Virus record (IMG/VR): IMGVR_UViG_3300047552_002194
Coordinates: 1-47,630 of that record
Length of the DNA: 47,630 nucleotides
Reading direction: 5' to 3' (one strand)
Source: a virus
Every line of letters begins with the position of its first letter. Positions within the stretch are counted from its first letter, which is position 1. Under the pieces are notes generated by a model. The model saw only the letters and a program-made list of their open reading frames with translations. It searched no databases and was not told the DNA's origin. Shown one piece after another: positions 29,277 through 39,500 of the stretch. The position numbers were made by a program, and so were the translations under genes.

Positions 29277-31994
29277 TTATGATAACAATTCTACAACAAT
29301 TAAACCGGGTTGGCCTCTTGTATATTGAACTGATACGTGATCTGTTAGACTACAATCATACATATTAAGATAAACATCACCACCAGTTCCATATTTATTT
29401 AATGAAGACATTGTTGCGGTCCAAGGAAAATTATGTGTATTAGTAATATAGTTTATTTTTGATCTTATTGGAGCAGAAACAGTAGGAACAATTATTGAAT
29501 CAGCAACATTATAAATTGAACCACCTAAAGATGTTCTATCAGAATTATCCGATAATAATGTTGTTGGTGTATTATTAATACGGCCCTGAAATTGTCCACC
29601 TAAATCTTCTTCAGTATAGATATTTACAACTCTTTTTGTGCTACTTATAGCAGTTGGTAATGTCATTAATCCAGCACCCCAATCTGTATAACTATTAATT
29701 CCAAATACAGAAGCATTTGAAAAAGTGGATCCTATTAAATTATAAACTGCACCGCTATTTGCTACCAAACTATATATATTATTATATACATCTGATATAG
29801 TGAATATAGAATTGTGCCCGTTCTCATTTATTGAACCACCTGAACCAAATGAAACATTAAAACTTGCAGATGTTGATATTGAAAATTCCCCAGTGCAAAT
29901 TCCACCACCATAACCACCAAGCATTTTTATATTTGCACTGGACACATTTGCATATGTCGGGCCACCACCTGCACCAATAACATATGCTCTAACTTTTGTT
30001 GCTCCGGGCACACTAACAGAATATGTACCCGGTATTGTTACACATTTATTATTCATTCCTTCATGTGTATAAGTGGTAGTAACAGTTTTTTCTAGAGGAC
30101 ATTCAGTAGAAAAATAATATCTAGCAAGAACAGTATTCGATGGCTGCACTATAATAGTAGGAGCTGCAGCTAAAGTGTATTGTAAATATTTTGCTCTAAT
30201 CATATATGTCAATGCTATATTGACAGGTGTACTTGCATCCGTTGTTGTTACTGTTGTTGAAGTTGTAATTGGTAAAGATTGTGAATTTGGAATACTATTA
30301 TACCATGTAACATCAGTATTACTTGATTCAATCATTGTGTCAACTTTAGTTGATCTTTTACCCCAAGTTGAAGTATCTAATGTTGCTTGACCAGTTGAAG
30401 TTGTTGTTGCAGAACCACTAGCATTTTGAACAGAACCAAAAGTTCTTACAGGATCCACACTTGTTGATGTAGATATATTTGGTGTACTTGTTTCACTTGG
30501 GCCCCAACCTCTAATGAATAATCCTCTTAAATCAGGCAATCTAAATTGTGTAAGTGATATTCCCCATGTACTACCCAAAACTGCATATAGTTCATAATAA
30601 TCATTAATACTTAACCATGAACCATCACATATCAACCATCCAGCTGGAGGTACTGTTGAACAATATGCTGTTATCGCTCCAATAGGCATAGCATCTGTTG
30701 TTCCACCTGTAGCACCTATTGGCCCAACTGGTCCTGCGACTCCACTAGGTCCGATACTACCTACTGGTCCCTGCGGCCCTGCGGGTCCAGTAGGTCCTGT
30801 TGCTCCCATAGTACCTGGTGGAGCTGCAATAACTTGAAAAAAGAAATGATCTCCCTCTTCAATGTATATTCCTGTTCCCGATGGTGCAAAATTTATATAA
30901 GTTCCCATTCCTGAAACGGGATCTGTTTGTTCAAAATAATCTAAATTGTTGAATAATCTATTTCCGTTTAGAAAGACTGATAAATTCTTTCCTGTATAAA
31001 GACCACCAGTCGCATAAGCAAAATCTGAATTGTCACTTTCAGCAGTGATACTAAATGTTGTTAAATAAGTGCCAGCTAATCCAACAGGAACAATATAATT
31101 AGCAGTAACAAGAGGCATAACATTTAATCCAGTTATCCCTGCAATTCCTGAATTAACAACATCATTAATTAATGTATTTAATTTTTCTGAAGTCCATAAA
31201 ATGTTCTTTGCAGGGCCATCTAAATCATTAACCCAAGCATCCATTAATCTATCTTCTTGATTTCTTAGGTAACTAGCTGTGATTGCATCATTTTCTAATA
31301 GGATTTTTGAAAAGGCATCAGTGACAGATGGTTTCATCTCCCATCTATTAGTAGTAGTATTGAAATAAACGAAATCTAAGAAAGCAGTTTTCGATGTATT
31401 TTGATTAGCTGCAATTTCAACAAATCCTTCTGTTAATACAACATTATAAAGATTTAAAGTTCCTGTTGTTGAAGAAATATAAAAATTTGTTGTATCAGTT
31501 GCAGGATCAAATAAAGAATTTGTTTGAAATAAGAAAGTAGTTTGTTGTAAAGCAGAAGCACCTTCACCACTAATAGTAGCAGTTAAAACAGTGTCTTCAT
31601 ATAATTCAGAAATATTACTATTATTAGCAGAAACAGCAAATGTTGTTATTTGACTTAAAGGTGCGGCATGATAGATTGATAAAGTATACTTTTTATTTTT
31701 TGCTAATACTGAATTTATTGATTGTGCTATAGTTGAAGCGGCGCCTGGAAATGTTATAGCAGTGTAATCATATGTACTATTATAAACAGCTGCACTAGGT
31801 GATATTGTTGTAAATGTCCATCCATGTGATTGGGTTAGACCACTTGATATATTTTGATAATTGAATGATAATTTCGAGTTGACAATTAGATTATCAGTTC
31901 CACAAGTTGCAATATCTTCAAGAAATTCATTTAAATTTAATCTTAATGAATAAAGACTTGTTACATCTGTTGATTTATATCTATCATTTGCCAT
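29277..31994 (-). CDS. Large fibre protein with collagen-like stalk and tail-collar domain
   Basis: 905 residues. Residues 1-390: baseplate-attachment and beta-rich part. About 393-433: collagen-like Gly-x-y repeat (MGATGPTGPAGPQGP...). About 437-500: tail-collar domain (PIGAITAYCSTVPPAGWLICDGSWLS...QFRLPDLRGLFIRG). The C-terminal ~280 residues are Gly/Ser-rich with a glycine-rich nest (RAYVIGAGGGPTYAN, GGYGGGICTG), like receptor-binding tips with loops. It is the main candidate adhesin. Preceded by an AATAAATA late-type promoter and good RBS (AAAGGAAA). Confidence 0.85.
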   Translation of the reverse strand: MANDRYKSTDVTSLYSLRLNLNEFLEDIATCGTDNLIVNSKLSFNYQNISSGLTQSHGWTFTTISPSAAVYNSTYDYTAITFPGAASTIAQSINSVLAKNKKYTLSIYHAAPLSQITTFAVSANNSNISELYEDTVLTATISGEGASALQQTTFLFQTNSLFDPATDTTNFYISSTTGTLNLYNVVLTEGFVEIAANQNTSKTAFLDFVYFNTTTNRWEMKPSVTDAFSKILLENDAITASYLRNQEDRLMDAWVNDLDGPAKNILWTSEKLNTLINDVVNSGIAGITGLNVMPLVTANYIVPVGLAGTYLTTFSITAESDNSDFAYATGGLYTGKNLSVFLNGNRLFNNLDYFEQTDPVSGMGTYINFAPSGTGIYIEEGDHFFFQVIAAPPGTMGATGPTGPAGPQGPVGSIGPSGVAGPVGPIGATGGTTDAMPIGAITAYCSTVPPAGWLICDGSWLSINDYYELYAVLGSTWGISLTQFRLPDLRGLFIRGWGPSETSTPNISTSTSVDPVRTFGSVQNASGSATTTSTGQATLDTSTWGKRSTKVDTMIESSNTDVTWYNSIPNSQSLPITTSTTVTTTDASTPVNIALTYMIRAKYLQYTLAAAPTIIVQPSNTVLARYYFSTECPLEKTVTTTYTHEGMNNKCVTIPGTYSVSVPGATKVRAYVIGAGGGPTYANVSSANIKMLGGYGGGICTGEFSISTSASFNVSFGSGGSINENGHNSIFTISDVYNNIYSLVANSGAVYNLIGSTFSNASVFGINSYTDWGAGLMTLPTAISSTKRVVNIYTEEDLGGQFQGRINNTPTTLLSDNSDRTSLGGSIYNVADSIIVPTVSAPIRSKINYITNTHNFPWTATMSSLNKYGTGGDVYLNMYDCSLTDHVSVQYTRGQPGLIVVELLS

Positions 31995-32028
31995 TGTATT
32001 TCCTTTAGATTGTTGCTTTACTTTTTAT

Positions 32029-32036
32029 TATTTATT
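32029..32036 (-). promoter_or_regulatory. Late-type promoter for the large fibre gene
   Basis: AATAAATA in the context CAATAAATAATAA, 35 bases before the fibre start and next to the stop of the preceding gene. Confidence 0.5.
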
Positions 32037-32037
32037 G

Positions 32038-33879
32038 TTAAATAATGATTCTAAAATGTTCATATTCCGTTGTGATAGTTTTTCTAAGAACAGGAATTTT
32101 ATTTGCAACATATTTCAATTGTCCTATATCATAAGTATGATTAGTAACATCAAATAAATCTTCATGTGTCAAAGTAGCACCGGAAGTCTCAATAGATTGA
32201 ATATTCGTTAATGTATAAGTTGGATCAAGACAAATGAAAACTTGTTTATAAATGTCTTCAGTCGGGGAATATTTAAGACCTGTTGTAACTGGTGGAACAT
32301 AAACATCAATCATGACATTATCCATGTCATATTTCTTCGCTACACTTACATCATGTGTTTTAATTAAAATATCATTAACAACTACATTTGATTTAAGTAT
32401 AGATTTCAAAGAAAAGAAATCTGGTCCTGTGATTGATTGATTTAGTGCCGCATTCAATACAATATAGGAATTATTAATTGCATTTATTACATCAGTGATT
32501 TCATAAATTACTGTATATATAGAAACTTTATCACCAACAACAAAATTATGATTATCATTAAGATAGACTTTATTAGAACCTGCAGTTGATTCTTTAATAA
32601 TTGTTCCTGTATGATATATAGATTCCGATAATGTTAAAGTATACTCTTCAGTTGTGATTTCAGGTATATTGCTGTATACACTATATTTTGTACTAGGAAT
32701 AATTTTTGTGTACCATAATTCAGTTGCTTTATCAATTCTTTTCATTCCTAATATATCGAAAATACTATAAGTAACACCGGGATATTTAATTAATGATACA
32801 GGTGTTGTAGGGGGATTTGCATCAGATATAATTCTTGCTGTATTAGTTGCATATGATTCATGCCATATTGCAAGACTATTATCATTAAATAAATCACCTA
32901 CTGTAACTTTATATTCTCTTACAACGTCATTTATAATACTTTTCAATAAAATAAATGAAGATGTATCATCTACATTGAAAATATCAATACTACTAATGGT
33001 ATTAACATTAACATTTTTTATTGTATCAAATTTCATTTTATTGTTCAGAACATTAGTATTATCATCTGCTTCAACTAATCTAAAATAAGCATTAGCATTT
33101 AAAAAGTCGCTTGCTTTGAGTCCATAGGAATTCATAGAAGCAATAAAATCATCTTTAAGTAAACCTGATATTGTAGTTTCACCAAGTACATTAACAGATT
33201 TTTCTAGTTTATTACCTAAAGTAAAATATAAAGATTCTCCTGTATCAGGTTGACTTGCGGGGTTGAAGAATTGAAGATAACATTCTTGATTGTATGTTAA
33301 TATATTACTTGTCGTTTTGAGTTCGATTTTTGCTAAAGGTGAAACTGATAAATCAACACTTTTATTATAGTTAACAATGTAGAATTTATATTGATCATAA
33401 CTTTTGAATGGTTCGATGTTATACCAAAGTGGAGATAAATTCTGAATTAATGCCCAATTCTCATTATAATAACTTAGATATAAACGTCCATCATTGATTG
33501 CAATATCTTCATTATTAATTAATCTAGCTGACCTCATATCATAATCAGCATCAGTTATAGGAGTATAAAAAATACCTATTTGTCTGTATTGTTCTCTATT
33601 TGATTCAGAGGGATCATCTAATGTTGAACGTGAATTGAGATCAAAGAAATATGGACCTTCGAAAGTTGTAGCCCCTTGTCCTTGATCAACCATATCATCT
33701 GGCCATGTTTTAATTGCAGTTGCGGGATAATATCCAAATTTAATTGATACTAAAGCATTTTCACCCCAAGTAAATCTATTACTTCTGCTAAATCCGATAT
33801 ATGATTCTAATAGATTAAAAGCATCAAATAAATTATATTTTATGTTATCAATACTGGTACCTGACAAATAATTAAACAT
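32038..33879 (-). CDS. Baseplate/tail structural protein, unassigned
   Basis: 613 residues, beta-rich, no catalytic motif. It starts MFNYLSGTSIDNIKYNLFDAFNLLESYIGFSRSNRFTWGE and includes SIKFGYYPATAIKTWPDD, reminiscent in style of T4 gp8 (GRSEPW...PPYP), but I could not align it convincingly. Late position between the tail-I-like protein and the fibres suggests a peripheral wedge or fibre-attachment role (gp8 to gp10 type). RBS AAGGAAAAAGAT. Lies 10 bases after the upstream gene. Confidence 0.6.
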   Translation of the reverse strand: MFNYLSGTSIDNIKYNLFDAFNLLESYIGFSRSNRFTWGENALVSIKFGYYPATAIKTWPDDMVDQGQGATTFEGPYFFDLNSRSTLDDPSESNREQYRQIGIFYTPITDADYDMRSARLINNEDIAINDGRLYLSYYNENWALIQNLSPLWYNIEPFKSYDQYKFYIVNYNKSVDLSVSPLAKIELKTTSNILTYNQECYLQFFNPASQPDTGESLYFTLGNKLEKSVNVLGETTISGLLKDDFIASMNSYGLKASDFLNANAYFRLVEADDNTNVLNNKMKFDTIKNVNVNTISSIDIFNVDDTSSFILLKSIINDVVREYKVTVGDLFNDNSLAIWHESYATNTARIISDANPPTTPVSLIKYPGVTYSIFDILGMKRIDKATELWYTKIIPSTKYSVYSNIPEITTEEYTLTLSESIYHTGTIIKESTAGSNKVYLNDNHNFVVGDKVSIYTVIYEITDVINAINNSYIVLNAALNQSITGPDFFSLKSILKSNVVVNDILIKTHDVSVAKKYDMDNVMIDVYVPPVTTGLKYSPTEDIYKQVFICLDPTYTLTNIQSIETSGATLTHEDLFDVTNHTYDIGQLKYVANKIPVLRKTITTEYEHFRIII

Positions 33880-33889
33880 ATCTTTTTCC

Positions 33890-35695
33890 TTAACTTAAAA
33901 CAATTTGTGTTACACCAGATAATGGGATTGTTGTTGTCGTATATGTCCAATTATCAGTTAAATTATCAATTCCATCGAAAGATTTAAATTTTACTTTTAC
34001 AGTATCAATTGCACTATCATCAATCTTTGTATGGTTTTTATATGTTACTTTAATATTTATCGGGTCTACAAGACTTACAGTTGAATCATAAAAATACCAT
34101 TCATATGTTTCTGATAAACCAGCTGAAGATTCAAATGTTAGCAATCGTTTTGTGCTAGGTAATGTTTTTAATTTATAATTTGCTACATTATCAAAATCAT
34201 AACTTATGCCCGTAACTGGTACTCCTGAAATTGATGAAGTAGTCTCCATATCATATAGAGTAAAGTTGAAGTTGAATTTATTTCCTGTTATGAAGTCACC
34301 AATCGGAATTTCATGAGTCCATTCTTTATTACTGAGACTCGGAATTGGTGTTGCTACTAATGCAATGTCAACTGATTTTGTCAAGAACATTGTACATTCA
34401 TAATATTGTGAAGCAAATTTTCTTCTTTGAAAATCAATCCAATTTAAATTAGGATAATCAACATTATTAAAAGTTTCATATGTATATATTTGTTCATAAT
34501 TAGCAATCCAACCCAAAGGATGAACAATTGGCTTAATGTCAATATTCCAATATTCAACAGGAATATCAGAAACAACATAATAACTAAAATTCCTGTAGGG
34601 ATCTTGTGTCACATTCACAATCTGATATCCTAAACTATTTCTGAATATATCTAAAATATTTTTAATACCTGAATAAGAACCCTTATATTGATTTATCAGA
34701 ACTGACTTTTTCATCATTAGATTTTTAGTTGTTCGAAGATCTTCAGCTAATGATAAAATTTCAAATTCAATATTCGCTTCATTAGAAATACTTTCAAAAT
34801 ATGATATAAATTCTGGTAGATGTGATTTAACAAATTCAGTTTCAAATAAGTTATCATTATCAAATTGAAGCAAGTAATCAGTTGTATTTGGATTCACCAC
34901 ATTATTACTGACAGTATTATTACTAACAGTTGTAGTATATTGAAAACTGAAATAATCAGGTTCATATAATAATGTATCAATATCAAGTATTTTATGTAAG
35001 TTATTTAATTTATGAAAAGTATTATTAATATAAGTAGAAAATACTTTTGGCACACTTGTTGTAATTACAGCAGTTGTAAATGTTAAATACTCTGATTTAT
35101 TAACAACAATGGTGAATACATCATTAGCAAATAAAACACCATTAAAATAAATGGTATTTTCTTTTATAGTATATTGATCTGTTGTTAATACATAATCATT
35201 AATCTTTATTTCATGTATCTGATTATAAGTTGTTACATTAAAATAAGCAGGCAGAGTAATTTGTATATTTGTAGTATTGCTAGGAATAATGTAAGTTAAG
35301 ACATGATGATTAATTACATTAGATGAATCATCTGCAGCTGCGATATTATTAAATTCAAGTTTATATGTTGCATTTTCTTCAAGTGATACATTGAATATTT
35401 TTATTTGATAGTTTTCAACTGTAGAATCAGTGCCTGTTGATCTATCATATATTACATTAATATCATTTTGATTTAAATAGTTTAGATCTACAGCAACATC
35501 TTTAAATGAGTCAGTGATTGAATCAAATAACTGTTTGTATAATTTAATATTATTTGCATTAATTGTTGATGCATTTAATGGTTTATTATCATCAGTTATA
35601 TCATCTTTGGCTTCAAGAACGATTGCATTATTATAGTTAGCAAAATTAATTGGTTCTGTTATATCAAGATTTTTGAATGTAAAATAAAATGACAT
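33890..35695 (-). CDS. Baseplate wedge protein, tail-protein-I-like region
   Basis: 601 residues. The N-terminal half is a beta-sandwich-like region. At about 275-400 is a helical block typical of tail-protein-I/wedge subunits: HLPEFISYFES...ILSLAEDLRTTKNLM, YKGSYSGIKNILDIFRNSLGY, then EYWNIDIKPIVHPLGW, the conserved H-P-x-G-x near the end of that fold. In T4 the corresponding fold belongs to the gp7-type wedge core. The remaining ~200 residues are beta-rich. Follows gp25 and gp6 in the operon, consistent with the wedge. Confidence 0.6.
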   Translation of the reverse strand: MSFYFTFKNLDITEPINFANYNNAIVLEAKDDITDDNKPLNASTINANNIKLYKQLFDSITDSFKDVAVDLNYLNQNDINVIYDRSTGTDSTVENYQIKIFNVSLEENATYKLEFNNIAAADDSSNVINHHVLTYIIPSNTTNIQITLPAYFNVTTYNQIHEIKINDYVLTTDQYTIKENTIYFNGVLFANDVFTIVVNKSEYLTFTTAVITTSVPKVFSTYINNTFHKLNNLHKILDIDTLLYEPDYFSFQYTTTVSNNTVSNNVVNPNTTDYLLQFDNDNLFETEFVKSHLPEFISYFESISNEANIEFEILSLAEDLRTTKNLMMKKSVLINQYKGSYSGIKNILDIFRNSLGYQIVNVTQDPYRNFSYYVVSDIPVEYWNIDIKPIVHPLGWIANYEQIYTYETFNNVDYPNLNWIDFQRRKFASQYYECTMFLTKSVDIALVATPIPSLSNKEWTHEIPIGDFITGNKFNFNFTLYDMETTSSISGVPVTGISYDFDNVANYKLKTLPSTKRLLTFESSAGLSETYEWYFYDSTVSLVDPINIKVTYKNHTKIDDSAIDTVKVKFKSFDGIDNLTDNWTYTTTTIPLSGVTQIVLS

Positions 35696-35698
35696 TGA

Positions 35699-36565
35699 TT
35701 AACCTACTATAAAGATAATATTCGGATTTTTTGAATTTATGTACATATCACCTATTCCAACAATATTCATATTTACATTCATTGATATATTAAAGTCATG
35801 TTGATCATCATTGCTTTCTAACATTTGTAAATAAGTTTTAATCTGTATTGGTAGAAATTCATTATCCTCAAAGAATCTTTGTTGTGAATAGTTGCTTGCA
35901 GTCAATTCAAGAATTCTATCAGTCGGTAATTCTGGTGTTTCATCGGAATAGATTTGAAATTTATTAATTACAAATGGTATAGTAGTTGGTGTTTGAATAT
36001 TAAAAAAAGTGCATCTGAAATATCTAAATTTCAAATCTTGATATAAATATTCAGTTTCATTAATAGTATTTAGTTTAGGTCTTGTATAGACATATGTTCC
36101 ACCTGTCGCAACAGCATTCAGAATTGATTGATCTGTCTCAATTTCATATAAACTTAGATCATTCAAATCTGTGAATCTTAAAAAGACCTGAATGGTTTCG
36201 CCTAGATCATTCACATATTTTTGTGTATTGTAATAATACGTGATTGCTTCATTAAGATCATTTGTACCAAGCATACTTTTCCAATTAAGTTCAGTCCAAT
36301 TACACATATCTAATGAATATTCTAATTTATAATGAGTAAAATAATTATAATCAGTATTGTTATAAAGATACTCAAAATATTTAAAATCTTGCAATTCAAG
36401 TGTAGAAAATGTGATTTCTAATTTATCGATTGTATTACCAACTTCAATATAGATATCAGAATCACTTTTTATACTGAAAGAATTATTTCTAATTGCATCA
36501 GACACAGCATCATAATAATTAGCAGTAAAATAATTCTTTTTATTTTTTACAATGTTTGTGATCAT
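35699..36565 (-). CDS. Baseplate-associated protein, unassigned
   Basis: 288 residues, beta-rich, not recognised. Contains a galactose-binding/discoidin-like look (KSDSDIYIEVGNTIDKLEITFSTLELQDFKYFEYLY and LEYSLDMCNWTELNWKS, RYFRCTFFNIQ), i.e. a jelly-roll with the classic strand pattern. ATGA overlap with gp6 upstream, so translated with it. Likely a small wedge component. Confidence 0.5.
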   Translation of the reverse strand: MITNIVKNKKNYFTANYYDAVSDAIRNNSFSIKSDSDIYIEVGNTIDKLEITFSTLELQDFKYFEYLYNNTDYNYFTHYKLEYSLDMCNWTELNWKSMLGTNDLNEAITYYYNTQKYVNDLGETIQVFLRFTDLNDLSLYEIETDQSILNAVATGGTYVYTRPKLNTINETEYLYQDLKFRYFRCTFFNIQTPTTIPFVINKFQIYSDETPELPTDRILELTASNYSQQRFFEDNEFLPIQIKTYLQMLESNDDQHDFNISMNVNMNIVGIGDMYINSKNPNIIFIVG

Positions 36566-39500
36566 AGAATTTCCACTGCATTAAATGAAGGTATAACATA
36601 TTGGTTAAATAATGTATCAAAATCAGTTTCAGGGTCATTTATCTTTATATTACTTTGATCAAGTTTTGATATAGGAACTATTTTAATCTTATCAAATCTA
36701 TAAGTTGAATTATAATTATTAAAGAAGTTCATAAACTTTGCGTTTTCATAACTTGATTCTGTTATATCATTTTTGTTATATTTACCTGTCATTATATTGT
36801 TAGTATTGAATTGAAGTTTACCAGTATTATAGTTAAAAGTGCCAATTGTTGATGTATGAAATATATCATCAAATATTAATTCATAGTATGATGTTGAAGG
36901 ATTGAATCTAACATAAGGATCTGTTTTTAATCCTAATTCTCTTATTATATCAATACTATTAATTACATTATCATTGTATACATAAGGAGTATATTTGTTT
37001 AATTTATACCAACCTTCGCCTTGTGGTGCTGAACTTCCTAAATAAATTAATTTATCATTATAATAACAATTTTTATTATTTGCCTTTAATAAAGATGTAT
37101 TATCAAAATTACCTTCAACAGAAATGCCAATAACTTGACCTATTACCGGAGCACCTGGCACGTCATAAGGAATAAATGCTTGTTCAACAACTTGATAACG
37201 TTTATCTATTTTAGCTGCAAGTTCATCATTTGTAGGTGTTATCGATGAATCATAATACTTTTTCCATATGTCAATCTTTAAACCTTGATTTGTAAAAATA
37301 TCTTCATCATATCCAACATATGCAATATAATCATTTACAAGGAAAGTTGTATTGATAGAATTATTGAAAGTTCCAGCTGCTGATATTCCAAAATAATTCC
37401 CTACACGTATATCAAATGGTAACATATATGTAATTAATGGATCAATTATAGCAGCTGCATCATAATCAAAAACTAACCATTGATGAACTGAATCAATCAT
37501 CCCAGTGTAAACAAGTACATCATTGGTTGCAAGTAATTTATCAGAACCATACACAAAATTAAGATTATGATTTATCGATAAAGCATTAGCTATAAATGTT
37601 GCTGAATCATATGTCGAATATATATTTGTTATTCTTGCACAAGTAACAGTACCTGTGGTGAAGTCTGTATATGTCGGAGTTGATCCAACGTATAAATCAA
37701 GATTCATATATGAAGCAGAAGAACTAATTGTATATTCTGGTAGACTACTTATTTTAGGCACTCCATATGCTGAAGTAGAAGTATTAAATAATCTTAACCA
37801 AGTACCATCAGTTTCGTCAACAGCAAAATTAGGAATGTAAAGAATTACATCATATCCATAATAACCAGAAACATCACCGACTGGTGTTAAATTTCGATTG
37901 AACGTATACGGTGCATTTGTTGTATTATCTGTAACAATATATTTTAATTCAAATGTATTAACACTAATTGGTAAATTCTTAGAAGCATCAAGTCTAATAT
38001 CTACAGCAGAAATCATATTAGTCTGAGCTCTAGTCATCTCATTCATCTTTTTCCATTTATCATTTAGTGTAGTATTACCATCAAAAATGATGCTATCATT
38101 AAAAGGAAATGCTCTTGCATAGATAGAATGATTTATTTGCCCATTAAGATCTGTTCCTTCTGGTGGTGGATATAGACCACTTACTCCACCTGTTGTATAT
38201 CCTATTTGTGATGTATCTGTTATTCTGTAGATATCGCCTTGTTTGATATTCACATATAGCGAAGATGATTTTTGTGCATTAACATCTGCAATATATGAAA
38301 TCTTCTTAAATGGTTCAGTTGCATCGCCTGTATAGTATATTGTATCAAATTCATTAAAATTGAGATAATAAGCACCGTTTATAGTTTTGATAAAATTCCC
38401 TGAAGAGGCTAAGGTAACTATTTTTGATACTTGTGATAATTGGAAAGATTCATTTAGGAATGTTCCGCAAATTTCAAAATAATCACCAATTGAATGTAAT
38501 GTTGAATTGAAGGTATCATTTAGAACACTTAATGAGTAAATAGAAGATTTTAATTGATTAATGTTTAAATCAATATAACCCATTTTCTGTTGATCACCAA
38601 CTAATGTGGGATCGGGATAAGAAAATTCAACATCAGTTTTTATTTCAGATTCACCTTGTGCTTTGGCTTCAAATGTAAAAGCAACTTCTTTTAATGCATT
38701 TTTAACAACTAACTGATTTTTGAATTTTTCAGAATCATTAGTATGTGTAGTATTAAAATCGACAATTTTATTAATACCATTAATTTTTACAGTGCTTAAT
38801 TCATGCGATATAAATTTAACACTAATACTGATTGTACCAGAATTATTTTTCTGATATATGAATGGGATCTGATTATCCGGTGTTGCTATACCTAAAGAAG
38901 TTAAAATTGCTCTTTCAGCTGGAGATATAGCAATTGATATATCTGTTGTTGATGCTGTAACATTTGCAGTTATAGTTCCGACTTGATATGATTGAATTAC
39001 TTTTCTATTGCTAATATCCAATTCTTCTTTTTTGAAAATGATTTTCAAATTGATAGTTGTATTAGTATTTGAGCCTAAAGGTAAAACTTCAGGTGTTATA
39101 GTTGTATTATTAAAAACAGAGAATGGATAATAATGTTGTACATCATATGAATTAATTCCAAAATCAATTTCAAATAATTCTGATTCAATATAATCTACAT
39201 TGTACATTTCACGACTTAAATAATCATGCTGAAGTGTTCCATATAAAGCACAAGTTGAAGGAGGTTGTTTTATGATATATGGGTAACGAATAATATCTTC
39301 AGCCGAAGCAGTGAATGATGTATTTGTATTCAATAGATTTTCAACAGCTGCTGTATCGATTCCTAGTTGCTCATCAATAATTTCAATATTAGATTTAACA
39401 AATGGAACATAACTTTCAATTAATTTTGTGTCTGCATTTCTTATACCAATTAACGGCAGATAAATGAATTTTGAATCACTATCATCAAAAATTTCATTAT